Positions 48,109-56,252 of a DNA stretch of 64,000 nt are shown piece by piece (position 1 is the first letter of the stretch; every line of letters starts with the position of its first letter). Source of the stretch: Fusobacterium perfoetens (GTDB lineage: Bacteria > Fusobacteriota > Fusobacteriia > Fusobacteriales > Fusobacteriaceae); NCBI RefSeq assembly GCF_021531475.1, contig NZ_JADYTX010000003.1, positions 1 to 64,000 of the forward strand, read 5' to 3'. A program made the translations under genes and the position numbers. The notes under the pieces were generated by a model. The model ran no database searches. It saw only the letters and a list, made by a program, of their open reading frames with translations, and was not told the origin of the DNA.

Positions 48109-49164
48109 ATGAAAAGAGTAGGTAATGTGTGGGATAAAATAATCTCATATGAAAATTTAATGAATGCTCATTTAAGAGCTAGTAAAGGCAAAGGGCATTA
48201 TAAAGAAGTTATAAGGGTTAATGAGAATCCTGAACATTTTATCAAGAATCTTAGATTTTTACTTGCTAATAAAATTTATTATATCAATTATAGTGATTAT
48301 AAAATGGAAACCATAGATGATAAAGGGAAACAAAGAGATATATATAAATTATCCTATTACCCTCATAGAATAGTGCAATGGGCAGTAGCTCTTCAAGTAG
48401 AGGATAGATTTTTAAAGAACTTAATACACGATACTTATTCCAGTATAAAAAACAAAGGTATAATTTTAGGTGTAAAAAGAATTAAAAAAGCCTTAAAAAA
48501 TGAAGAAGAAACTAGATATTGCCTAAAACTTGATATGAAGAAATATTATCCCTCAATAGATAATTATATCTTATTTGATATTATAGAAACACTAATAAAA
48601 GATAGGGAATTGTTAGAATTATTAAGAATGATAATATTTAGTTACGGAATTAAAGGGCAACCTATTGGCTCATTATTATCTCAATGGTTTGGAAATTTGT
48701 ATTTATCTAAATTGGACCATTACATAAAAGAGAATTTAAAAAGTAAATGGTATTTCAGATATTGTGATGATATTGTATTATTAGGAAGCTCCAAAGAAGA
48801 TTTAAGAAAAAAATTAAGATGTATAGAGATAGTAGCACAAGAAAAATTAAATCTAACTATCAAAGAGAATTTTCAGATTTTTCCTGTCAGGACTAGAGGA
48901 ATAGATTTTTTAGGATATCGTTTCTTTGGAGAATACACTTTATTAAGAAAAAAGATATTAAAGAAAATGAAAAAGAAATTAGTACCACTTCAAGATAAGA
49001 ATATTTTAACTAATTCAGATAATAGTGCTATATGCTCATATAAAGGTTGGTTAAAGTATTGTGATAGTTATAGGCTATGGGAAAAATATTTTACACCATT
49101 AAAAGATAAATATTATATATGTGAAAAAGGTTATAAAAGGAGAGTGAACATATGTTTAAAATAG
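48109..49164 (+). CDS. DGR reverse transcriptase
   Basis: 351-aa RNA-dependent DNA polymerase of the group II intron/retron-like DGR clade. Motif A CLKLDMKKYYPSID (Asp 142), the DGR-typical IGSLLSQ at 186-192, catalytic YCDD at 218-221, and LGYRFF in the thumb region. No maturase or endonuclease domain. RBS AAAAGAGG before ATG. The TR lies 150-260 bp upstream on the same strand, the usual DGR order. Confidence 0.96.
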   Translation: MKRVGNVWDKIISYENLMNAHLRASKGKGHYKEVIRVNENPEHFIKNLRFLLANKIYYINYSDYKMETIDDKGKQRDIYKLSYYPHRIVQWAVALQVEDRFLKNLIHDTYSSIKNKGIILGVKRIKKALKNEEETRYCLKLDMKKYYPSIDNYILFDIIETLIKDRELLELLRMIIFSYGIKGQPIGSLLSQWFGNLYLSKLDHYIKENLKSKWYFRYCDDIVLLGSSKEDLRKKLRCIEIVAQEKLNLTIKENFQIFPVRTRGIDFLGYRFFGEYTLLRKKILKKMKKKLVPLQDKNILTNSDNSAICSYKGWLKYCDSYRLWEKYFTPLKDKYYICEKGYKRRVNICLK

Positions 49165-49427
49165 ACAAAGAAAACAGAAAAATAATAATTACTGATGAAG
49201 TTTCAAGAAAAGTTATAGAAATTAGAGAGGGAGAAGCTTTAAATAGAAAGTTTTTAGAGGGAACACAAGACAAATATAAATGTATCTTAAAACTCATCGA
49301 AGTAGACATTGTAGACCCTAAGACTGGAGAAAAAACAGGAAATAAAGAAACAAAGGCATTCGCTCAAAGAGAAAATAACGAGGGTTGGTTAATGGAGTTT
49401 GTGGAAGAGGAATACAATTACGCATAA
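49152..49427 (+). CDS. hypothetical small phage protein
   Basis: 91 aa, overlapping the RT end by 13 bp. Beta-rich, acidic. No resemblance to Avd accessory proteins (which are basic helical bundles). Confidence 0.55.
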   Translation: MFKIDKENRKIIITDEVSRKVIEIREGEALNRKFLEGTQDKYKCILKLIEVDIVDPKTGEKTGNKETKAFAQRENNEGWLMEFVEEEYNYA

Positions 49428-49440
49428 GGAGATGTAAAAA

Positions 49441-49959
49441 TTGGAAAAAATTTTCAAGAATATTAAAGAAAATATATCTTATTTTACAAATGAAAATGAT
49501 TCTTGTGAAACTATAATAAATAAAATAGTTAAAAAATTAAAAGAAAACAATGTTACTTTAGAGGTTGGAGATTATGAAATTTTAGAGTTTGGAGAAAACT
49601 TCTCGAAAGTAAATTTTAAAATCAAAATACAAAACTTAGAGAATATCAAAGAAGAAAATATAGATTTGATATTACCAAATAATTCTTTTTATGATTGTTT
49701 GGTTAAAAGTTTTAAAAGAGTTACTGAATTGTATATCATAAAAACTTTTAAAATAGAAAAATCACCTAATACTGAAAAAGAGGGTATCACAGATAAGCAA
49801 AGAAGTTTTATAGAGGATAAAATGAAATATAATTCTCAGGTAATAGAGAAAGAACTTGATAAAATGCAGGTATCATCTATAAAAGAGCTTACAAAGGCTC
49901 AAGCTTCACAAATTATTACTTTTATTCAAGGTAATAAACATAGAAGTAAAGAATTTTAA
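49441..49959 (+). CDS. protein with recombination-protein-like C-terminus, next to DGR
   Basis: 172 aa, TTG start with AAGGAG. The C-terminal TDKQRSFIEDKMKYN ... SIKELTKAQASQIITFI pattern is that of the small C-terminal helical module seen on phage annealing and replication proteins. The N-terminal part is unassigned. Unusual position among tail/lysis genes, directly after the RT unit; a DGR helper role is speculative. Confidence 0.5.
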   Translation: MEKIFKNIKENISYFTNENDSCETIINKIVKKLKENNVTLEVGDYEILEFGENFSKVNFKIKIQNLENIKEENIDLILPNNSFYDCLVKSFKRVTELYIIKTFKIEKSPNTEKEGITDKQRSFIEDKMKYNSQVIEKELDKMQVSSIKELTKAQASQIITFIQGNKHRSKEF

Positions 49960-50013
49960 GAGGTTATATTAGCAAATTAATAACTTCGAAAAATAATTTT
50001 TAAGGAGGAATTT

Positions 50014-50421
50014 ATGAAAAAAAGCTATTTTACAGTAGAAGAAATCAGTCGTTCGGAAATGGCGAACAAGTCAAATATAAAGAATATTCCTAATAGATTA
50101 GAACTTCATAATATTGAAACTATAACTATTCCACAAATGAATATTATTAGAGAATTTTTAGGAGTTCCTATCATTGTGAATAGTGGTTATAGGTGTAAAG
50201 AATTAAATAGAAAAGTTGGAGGAGTTTATAACAGTAAGCACCTTGAAGGACTAGCTGTCGATGGAATACCAAAAGGTTTAAATCTTAGAGAATGTTGGAA
50301 TAAACTAAGAGATAGTAAATACGCAAGTCTTTTAGACCAGTGTATTCTTTATGAAAAAAGGGGATTTATACATTTTGGATTTACAGTAGGAATACCAAGA
50401 CAACAATTTTTTGAAAAATAA
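50014..50421 (+). CDS. M15-family peptidase endolysin
   Basis: 135 aa. Peptidase M15_3 motifs: NSGYRCKELNRKVGG, SKHLEGLAVD (zinc His and Asp) and IHFGF (second zinc His). Cleaves peptidoglycan cross-bridges for lysis. Single domain with no signal peptide or wall-binding module. RBS AAGGAGG. Confidence 0.85.
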   Translation: MKKSYFTVEEISRSEMANKSNIKNIPNRLELHNIETITIPQMNIIREFLGVPIIVNSGYRCKELNRKVGGVYNSKHLEGLAVDGIPKGLNLRECWNKLRDSKYASLLDQCILYEKRGFIHFGFTVGIPRQQFFEK

Positions 50422-50434
50422 GGGGGAGTGATAA

Positions 50435-50611
50435 ATGGGGGTAGTGTTATTATTTTTAAAAAAATTTGTAGTTAAATATTTTACATCATTAGCACTTGAA
50501 AAAATAGTTATAATATTTCTTAGAGAGCTAGTAAAAAGAACAGATAGTAAAGTTGATGATGAATTGTTTGAAGCAGTATTCAATCAAACTAAAGTAGGCG
50601 AGGAGCAATGA
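50435..50611 (+). CDS. 58-aa membrane-associated protein (lysis region)
   Basis: Begins MGVVLLFLKKFVVKYFTS; hydrophobic N-terminal half, acidic C-terminal helix. RBS GGGGGAG. Its TGA overlaps the ATG of the next gene. Possible holin partner. Confidence 0.6.
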   Translation: MGVVLLFLKKFVVKYFTSLALEKIVIIFLRELVKRTDSKVDDELFEAVFNQTKVGEEQ

Positions 50612-50961
50612 GGGTACTGCTTGAAAAAATGAAAAATATTAGTGAATCTGTTATAGCTATTGTGACAGCTACAAGTGTTATTATAGGAGTTCTATTAGCA
50701 ATATACAATGGAATATATAGATTAAATCAGACTGTGACTTCAGTTGTAAAGGCTATACCTTTACTAGAAGAACATAATAGATTTTTAGAAATTACAGTTG
50801 ACTATGACATATATCTTGCAGAAAGTCAACTAAATGAAAAAGGTGGAATAGATATGTTGCTGATGAGAAAATTAGTTCAGTATGAATCGGAACTAGCTTT
50901 AACATCTGAACAACTGAATAATATAAAATACTTAAAAAGTAAAAGTAAATATTATCAATAA
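50608..50961 (+). CDS. putative holin
   Basis: 117 aa with one strong membrane span (residues 14-36) then a soluble helical tail with an amphipathic segment. Located after the endolysin and before the late terminator. Class III-type single-span holin or spanin-like; assigned by position and topology. Confidence 0.55.
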   Translation: MRVLLEKMKNISESVIAIVTATSVIIGVLLAIYNGIYRLNQTVTSVVKAIPLLEEHNRFLEITVDYDIYLAESQLNEKGGIDMLLMRKLVQYESELALTSEQLNNIKYLKSKSKYYQ

Positions 50962-50984
50962 AAAAATAGAACAGAGAAACAATA

Positions 50985-51013
50985 TAAGAGGGAGAAATCC
51001 CTCTTACTTTTTT
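50985..51013 (+). terminator. late operon terminator
   Basis: TAAGAGGGA-GAAA-TCCCTCTTA: 9-bp perfect stem with a GNRA loop, then TTTTTT. Confidence 0.93.
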
Positions 51014-51014
51014 A

Positions 51015-51044
51015 TTGACGTCTACTTTAGAGAAATGTTATAAT
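51015..51044 (+). promoter_or_regulatory. promoter at right end of prophage
   Basis: TTGACG (51015-51020), 18-bp spacer, TATAAT (51039-51044), immediately after the late terminator. Confidence 0.75.
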
Positions 51045-51050
51045 AGAATA

Positions 51051-51131
51051 AAGTTGCCAGTTTCATTCTTAGAGCATAATATTTCTCTAGGAATTACCAA
51101 TAGTCTAAGTAATTTAGATTATTGGTTTTTT
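51051..51131 (+). ncRNA. candidate phage small RNA
   Basis: From the promoter above to a 13-bp stem (51096-51108 with 51114-51126; one G-U, GTAAT loop) followed by a T run: a transcript of about 80-85 nt with about 45 nt unpaired at its 5' side. No RBS or convincing ORF. Possibly expressed in the lysogen. Confidence 0.5.
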
Positions 51132-51168
51132 ATATTATTAAATATCATTTTAAATTATAAAATAAAAA

Positions 51169-51204
51169 GTGGTTGTCAATTATTAGTTGATAACCACCTT
51201 TTTT
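51169..51204 (+). terminator. second terminator at prophage right end
   Basis: GTGGTTGTCAA (51169-51179) with TTGATAACCAC (51187-51197), one G-U, then C and T6. With the previous hairpin it insulates the host side. Confidence 0.8.
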
Positions 51205-51268
51205 AATGCTATAATAAATTATAGATTTTTAGCTAGAAGATAAAAAGTACCCTAAAATTTAGCTCGTA

Positions 51269-51280
51269 TCTAGGCACCAC
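51269..51280. repeat. right attachment core (attR)
   Basis: TCTAGGCACCAC, exact copy of 6643-6654. It is a detached fragment of the tRNA-Leu 3' end; bases to its left do not form a tRNA. Confidence 0.82.
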
Positions 51281-51292
51281 TTTTAAGAATTA

Positions 51293-51320
51293 ATCTCCTA
51301 GTTTTAGGAGATTTTTTTTA
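51293..51320 (+). terminator. original host terminator of tRNA-Leu(UAA), displaced
   Basis: ATCTCCTA (51293-51300), GTTT, TAGGAGAT (51305-51312), T run. Same form as the terminator after tRNA-Leu(CAA), supporting the reconstruction of the empty site. Confidence 0.85.
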
Positions 51321-51348
51321 TTATTAAAATATTTTTTATAATAAAAAA

Positions 51349-51381
51349 GGAATTACTAAATTTTATCTCTTTGGTAATTCC
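51349..51381 (-). terminator. terminator of sepF/nrnA/hprK operon
   Basis: GGAATTAC (51349-51356) with GTAATTCC (51374-51381); TTTTTT follows on the minus strand. Confidence 0.78.
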
Positions 51382-51393
51382 TCTTTATTTTAA

Positions 51394-51711
51394 TTATTTC
51401 TTTGAAAACATTGGAACTATTTCTTCTTCTTCATCATAAGCGTCAAACTCTTTTTTTAGTTCAACATTTTCATACTCTAAGAAATACTTTCCAGTTTTTG
51501 GTATAGTACAAATTGTATTCTCTCCAAGATATAATATTTGTCCCTCTTGAATGAATAAAGCTCCGTTCAAGAAATCAAGTATTCTTCTTTTTACGCTATC
51601 ATTTACATCTGATAGGTTTATATGAACATATTTTTGAGCTTTGATATACTCAATGTATTTCAAACACTCTTCAAATCTTTTTGGTTTAAAAAAGGCTATA
51701 TCATAATTCAT
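51394..51711 (-). CDS. sepF: SepF-like cell division protein
   Basis: 105 aa, the conserved SepF core (FFKPKRFEECLKYIEYI, VHINLSDVNDSVKRRILDFLNGALFI) without the long N-terminal amphipathic region of Bacillus SepF. Helps organise FtsZ filaments. The acidic tail is short. 13 bp after nrnA in the same operon. Confidence 0.82.
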   Translation of the reverse strand: MNYDIAFFKPKRFEECLKYIEYIKAQKYVHINLSDVNDSVKRRILDFLNGALFIQEGQILYLGENTICTIPKTGKYFLEYENVELKKEFDAYDEEEEIVPMFSKK

Positions 51712-51724
51712 ATTGTATCACTCC

Positions 51725-52663
51725 CTATATTTTTTCTTTTATGATTTTTATTATCTCTTCTTCTGTTAATGTAGTCGTAAATCCAGCAGCCTTTCTATGA
51801 CCTCCACCATCAAAAGATTTCGCTACTTCGTTTACGTCTATATCTCTTTTACTTCTTAGACTTCCTTTTATTTTTCCATTTCCCTCTTCTTTTAGGAAAA
51901 CTGCTACTTCACAATCTTTATATTCAAGTAATTTTTCAACTATTCCCTCCGTTTCATCTTTTTGAATATTATTTTTTGTCATAAAATCCTTTGTAAGTAA
52001 AAATGAAACTAATTTTTTCTCGTTATCTATTTTCATTTCTGACAGAGCAATTCCTAAAGTTCTTATAAATCCTAAAGTTCTACTTCTATAAATTTCGTTT
52101 ATTATATTATCTCTATCAATTCCTAGAGCTAGCAACTCTCCAGCAATTCTGAAAGTATCCATTGATGTAGAATCATATTGAAAGTTTCCAGAATCTGTAA
52201 CTATTCCTGTATATAGGCTTTCTCCTGCTAAAGTATCTATTTCAATTCCTAAATCTTTTATAACTCCATAGACAACTTCACTAGCTGAGGAGATATTTTT
52301 TACAATGTTTAAATCTCCGTAATTATCATTACTTATATGATGGTCTATATTCACCAAGAAAGCATCTTTTCTTAAATCTGCCACCTTTCCTATTCTTTTA
52401 AATACAGCTGAGTCAACAACTATAAAAAGGTCTGCTTTTGGCTCGTCTTTTAGTTCATCAAATTTTTCTATTTTTTCAGTTCCTTTTAAAAAAGAATAAT
52501 TATAAGGAACTTTATCTTCTAATATAAATCTTATACTTTTATCTGGATATTTTTTTGTTAAAGCCAGATAAAGCCCTAATCCACTTCCTATAGCATCTCC
52601 GTCAGGATTAATATGAGAAGAGATTATTATATTTTTACTTTCCTCTATTTTCTGTAAAAGCAT
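51725..52663 (-). CDS. nrnA: NrnA-like DHH phosphodiesterase
   Basis: 312 aa. Degrades nanoRNA and dephosphorylates pAp. DHH-family motifs: SSHINPDGDAIGSGLG, IVVDSA, NIDHHIS (DHH) and the DHHA1 motif FDGGGHRKAAGF. Normal length. Cytoplasmic. Confidence 0.92.
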   Translation of the reverse strand: MLLQKIEESKNIIISSHINPDGDAIGSGLGLYLALTKKYPDKSIRFILEDKVPYNYSFLKGTEKIEKFDELKDEPKADLFIVVDSAVFKRIGKVADLRKDAFLVNIDHHISNDNYGDLNIVKNISSASEVVYGVIKDLGIEIDTLAGESLYTGIVTDSGNFQYDSTSMDTFRIAGELLALGIDRDNIINEIYRSRTLGFIRTLGIALSEMKIDNEKKLVSFLLTKDFMTKNNIQKDETEGIVEKLLEYKDCEVAVFLKEEGNGKIKGSLRSKRDIDVNEVAKSFDGGGHRKAAGFTTTLTEEEIIKIIKEKI

Positions 52664-52740
52664 ATTTTGCCCCTTTCTTTTGGCTAAGTTTTTCTTATAT
52701 TGTATTATACATTATTTGGGACTAAATTCAAAATATTTTT

Positions 52741-54654
52741 TTATTTCTTAAAAACTCCCTTTAACTTTTGATAGCTGTCTTCTGGGTTATGTCCCAATTT
52801 TTTCGCCATCAAGTTCATAACAACTATTTCTACCATTGCCGCAGCATTTCTTCCAGATGACATATATAGCTCAGCCTTATAAACCTCTTTATCCAATATT
52901 TTATCTGTTCCAGTAGAATAGTTTACCCTTGTCAAATAATCATCAGTTTCTTGCTCTTTAATCTCGATTATAGCCTCTACATTCTTGCTTAAAACAACAG
53001 AACTCATTCCGTATAAAGTTTTTATATCAATTATTCCAAGACCTCTTATCTCCATAAAGAATGGTAATTTTGACGCAGTTCCTATAACTTCTCCATCTGT
53101 ACTTTTTCTAAATTTTACCAAGTCATCAGCTACAAGTCTGTGACCTCTATGGATAAGCTCAAGAGCTGTTTCACTTTTTCCAATTCCACTTCTTCCAGTT
53201 AAAAGGACACCAAGTCCATACATCTCTAAAAATACTCCGTGGACTGTAAGAGTTTCCGCAAATTGTTGCTCTAAATATGAGTTAAGACTAGCAATTACTC
53301 TTGATGGAGTTTTTTCTGATGATCTTAACACAATTTTTTTATTCTCTTTTACCAATGTCTTAAAATCTTCAGGAAGTTTCAAATCTCCACACAGTATTAT
53401 GCTTGGAAAATTGTACGAAAAGAATTTCTCCAAATTTTCCTTTCTCTTATTAGGAGGTAGTTGCTCTAAATATTCAAGCTCTATGTTAGTTATAAGTTGT
53501 AAACCTTTATTTTCATAAGTTTCTTCTTCCAAATTAAAATATCCAGAAAGAGCCATTGCAGGTCTTGTTATACTAGTAGATGTTATATAGTTTTCTTTTA
53601 GATAATCTTTTCCATATAATATCTCTAGTCCATTATTAACTCTTACGAATTCTTCCATAGAAAGTTTTTTTTCGTCCATATCTTCCCCTCTTTTTTTTCT
53701 CGCTCTTTTTTCCATAATAATTCTTTGAGATTCTTCCATAAAATATTTTGCTGAGTTTACTCCAAGAAGTTTTAATCTCGAGTCAATAGCAGCTGTCTCT
53801 ATTACTACTGCCAAGTTTCTTCCCTTTCTTGCTGGAAGAGTGATTTTCTTTATAGGATAATCAAGTATCTCCTCATAAACTTCATCAAGTCCAAGTCTAT
53901 CATAAAACTTTTTATCTTGCCATGGCTCTAACTCCACAATAAGCTCTATTTTCTTACTCATCTCGTTAGATATTATCCCAAAATTCAAAGTAAGATTTAT
54001 ATCCTCTTGATCTTCTCCCATAAGCAAGAAAAAATCTTTCTCTGGGTGTGTAAGAACTCTTGTATTATATCCAATAAGTCCTCTGTCTGTTTCTTTTACC
54101 AAGATATTAGTATCAGAGATAAATTTATGTCCTCTTTCAATAAGCTCTATTGTAGCTCCCATTTTAATATCTCTTTCACCTTTTAGGATAACTCCCATTC
54201 CGTACACATCAAGAAGAATAACATCATTTATTATAGTCTCTCTTCCTAGCATATTTCTCAAATAATCATTTAAATCTCTTATAAATTCAGTGGTTCTATG
54301 TTTTGTTCTAAGCACCACCTTATTATAAATCTTAGCTCTTTCTAAGATTGTTTCCACATCTTTAACTTTAGAGCTAAGTACCAAAGCTGGAAATTTATGA
54401 GAAAAATATTGGTCTAGTATAGCGTCTCTTTTTTCCTCACTAAGTCTTGAAAGATATTCACTTTCTTTATGTCCCATTACGTGAATAGATCTTTGAAGTT
54501 CCTCTTTATCCATAAAAAATCCAGTAAATTCATAACCAGCTCTATGGATATCATTTGCCATTATATTTTGTTCAAAATCTCCGTCAACTAATATTTCTAA
54601 TTTAAAATGTTTTACTATATCTCTAAGAGTTACTGTTTTTTCTTGACCTATCAC
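52741..54654 (-). CDS. hprK: tandem-duplicated HPr kinase/phosphorylase
   Basis: 637 aa, twice the usual 310-330. The C-terminal copy (about 340-637) is complete: Walker A GRSGIGKSE (487-495), VADDLV, and the family signature EIRGLGIIDI. The N-terminal copy (about 8-320) aligns to it but its P-loop is degenerate (GERDIKMGA at 159-167) and the signature is eroded, so it is probably regulatory or structural. Phosphorylates HPr Ser46 in carbon control. Operon: folC, small membrane gene, hprK, nrnA, sepF. Confidence 0.9.
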   Translation of the reverse strand: MIGQEKTVTLRDIVKHFKLEILVDGDFEQNIMANDIHRAGYEFTGFFMDKEELQRSIHVMGHKESEYLSRLSEEKRDAILDQYFSHKFPALVLSSKVKDVETILERAKIYNKVVLRTKHRTTEFIRDLNDYLRNMLGRETIINDVILLDVYGMGVILKGERDIKMGATIELIERGHKFISDTNILVKETDRGLIGYNTRVLTHPEKDFFLLMGEDQEDINLTLNFGIISNEMSKKIELIVELEPWQDKKFYDRLGLDEVYEEILDYPIKKITLPARKGRNLAVVIETAAIDSRLKLLGVNSAKYFMEESQRIIMEKRARKKRGEDMDEKKLSMEEFVRVNNGLEILYGKDYLKENYITSTSITRPAMALSGYFNLEEETYENKGLQLITNIELEYLEQLPPNKRKENLEKFFSYNFPSIILCGDLKLPEDFKTLVKENKKIVLRSSEKTPSRVIASLNSYLEQQFAETLTVHGVFLEMYGLGVLLTGRSGIGKSETALELIHRGHRLVADDLVKFRKSTDGEVIGTASKLPFFMEIRGLGIIDIKTLYGMSSVVLSKNVEAIIEIKEQETDDYLTRVNYSTGTDKILDKEVYKAELYMSSGRNAAAMVEIVVMNLMAKKLGHNPEDSYQKLKGVFKK

Positions 54655-54668
54655 TTATTGCCTCCTAG

Positions 54669-54872
54669 TTATTTTTCGTCGATTTTTATCTCTTTGATTA
54701 TTTTATTTTCATCTAAAAAAGCCATTCTCAAAGTGTTGGTATTTTTATTCTCCTTAACGATTATATTTTTTATTTGGTGTAAATACCCTGCCTCTTTATA
54801 GCATAAGAAACATACTATTACCCCTATCACTGTATTAGTTATAAATAACAATATCTTTTTTAAAATCTTCAT
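54669..54872 (-). CDS. small membrane protein
   Basis: 67 aa with one N-terminal span (residues 5-27) and a charged periplasmic or cytoplasmic tail. No family recognised. Tightly placed between folC (3 bp) and hprK (14 bp). Confidence 0.6.
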   Translation of the reverse strand: MKILKKILLFITNTVIGVIVCFLCYKEAGYLHQIKNIIVKENKNTNTLRMAFLDENKIIKEIKIDEK

Positions 54873-54875
54873 CTT

Positions 54876-56105
54876 TTAAACTTCCTTTTTAAATTTTTCA
54901 CAAGTATAAAATGAACCACATACAACTATTACTTTTCTACCAAAAGATTTAGCTATTTCATAAGATTTTTTCATATCCTCACAAACCTCATAAATACTTG
55001 ATTTATCAGAATGTTCATAGATACTTGCTCCCTCTAAACCTCTTGGATTTTCACTTAGAGAAGTAAGGATTATCTTATCACTCATATCTTCACAAATTTC
55101 AAGCATCTCATCTATCTTTTTATCTTTTAATATAGATACAATAAGTACCACTTCATCTTTTTTATAACCTTGTTTTATTATTTTTCTAAGGTTGCTCATT
55201 CCATCTATGTTGTGAGCTCCCTCTAAAACTGTCAACGGTTCATTTTTATAAATTTCAAATCTACATTGCCATTTAATTTCTTTTACCGCGTCCATTATCA
55301 CTTCATCAGATATTCCCAATCTTTTTAAAGCCTCATAAGCACATAGGAAATTTTTTACTTGATAATCTCCAAAAAGAGAAAGTTTATATTTTTTATCATC
55401 TATCTCTATATTAGTTACAAAGTTTTTAAAATCTAATTTATAATCTATATTTTTATATTTTTCCAAAACATTAGTATAATCTTTTTTCTTTTCAACTATC
55501 GCTTTTAAAAATTCTGGATTGCTATCTCCTACTATTACATAGCTTTTATCTTTTATTATTCCCGCTTTTTCTCTAGCTATTTCATAAATAGTTTTTCCTA
55601 GATATTCAGTATGATCTATTGATACATTAGTAATGATAGCTATATCAGAATCTACAACGTTAGTAGCATCAAATCTTCCGCCCATTCCAACTTCCAACAC
55701 AACATACTCTACCTCTCTCATTGAGAAATATAAAAACATCATAGCTGTTGTTACTTCAAAGAAAGTAGGTGTTATTTCTAACTCTTTTATTTTTTCTCTT
55801 ACAATTCCATATACTTTTGTTATATCTTCATCAGATATATCTTGACCATTCACTCTTATTCTTTCATTAAACTTTAAAATGTGAGGAGAAGTATATTTTC
55901 CTACTTTATATCCTTGTTTTAAAAGTACAGTTTCCACTATTGTGGCTGTTGACCCTTTTCCATTAGTCCCTGTAATATGGACTATTTTATAATTTTTTTC
56001 AGGATTTCCCAAAGAATCACATATTTTCTGAATATTTTCTAGCCCCAATTTAATTCCGTGTAAGGAATAAGAATATAATTCGTTTAAAAGTTCGTTCATT
56101 TCCAT
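54876..56105 (-). CDS. folC: folylpolyglutamate synthase / dihydrofolate synthase
   Basis: 409-aa Mur-ligase-fold enzyme adding glutamate to folates. P-loop HITGTNGKGSTAT near residue 43, YTSPHILKFNERI, VLEVGMGGRFDATN (catalytic Glu) and TNVSIDHTEYLG. First gene of the leftward operon. Divergent from dnaE across a 147-bp gap. Confidence 0.93.
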   Translation of the reverse strand: MEMNELLNELYSYSLHGIKLGLENIQKICDSLGNPEKNYKIVHITGTNGKGSTATIVETVLLKQGYKVGKYTSPHILKFNERIRVNGQDISDEDITKVYGIVREKIKELEITPTFFEVTTAMMFLYFSMREVEYVVLEVGMGGRFDATNVVDSDIAIITNVSIDHTEYLGKTIYEIAREKAGIIKDKSYVIVGDSNPEFLKAIVEKKKDYTNVLEKYKNIDYKLDFKNFVTNIEIDDKKYKLSLFGDYQVKNFLCAYEALKRLGISDEVIMDAVKEIKWQCRFEIYKNEPLTVLEGAHNIDGMSNLRKIIKQGYKKDEVVLIVSILKDKKIDEMLEICEDMSDKIILTSLSENPRGLEGASIYEHSDKSSIYEVCEDMKKSYEIAKSFGRKVIVVCGSFYTCEKFKKEV

Positions 56106-56145
56106 TTTATCACATTCTTTCTTAATAAATTTATCTATAAGAGAA

Positions 56146-56215
56146 TTATAACATATTTTTTATGATTATAGAATTTTAATTTTATATAGAATAATAATTT
56201 TTTTTAAGGTATAAT
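56146..56215. promoter_or_regulatory. divergent folC/dnaE promoter region
   Basis: Minus-strand TATAAT (about 56146-56151, preceded by TG as an extended -10) for folC, and plus-strand TATAAT (56210-56215) for dnaE. -35 elements are poor. The whole gap is AT-rich without other signals. Confidence 0.5.
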
Positions 56216-56252
56216 ATAGTAAGTTAATTTAGCCATTAAGGAGGATTATTTT

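Larger units (their letters stand above)
6643..51280. mobile_element. complete temperate prophage, about 44.6 kb
   Basis: Bounded by the 12-bp direct repeat. It contains integrase, repressor switch, replication, packaging, head, tail, DGR and lysis modules in conventional order. Head genes are Mu/lambda-mosaic (DUF935 portal, Mu gpF, gpG, gpI-like protease, lambda E-type capsid). A long tape measure protein and a tail tube protein are present and no sheath is recognised, so a long non-contractile tail is inferred. Only small lesions are seen (15613 stop codon; 28404 G tract), so it may be inducible. Confidence 0.95.

Noticed and set aside
51015-51206. 63-codon open frame at prophage right end
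   Set aside because: It begins on the -35 hexamer of a promoter, has no RBS, and its end is a terminator stem. Treated as small-RNA region.
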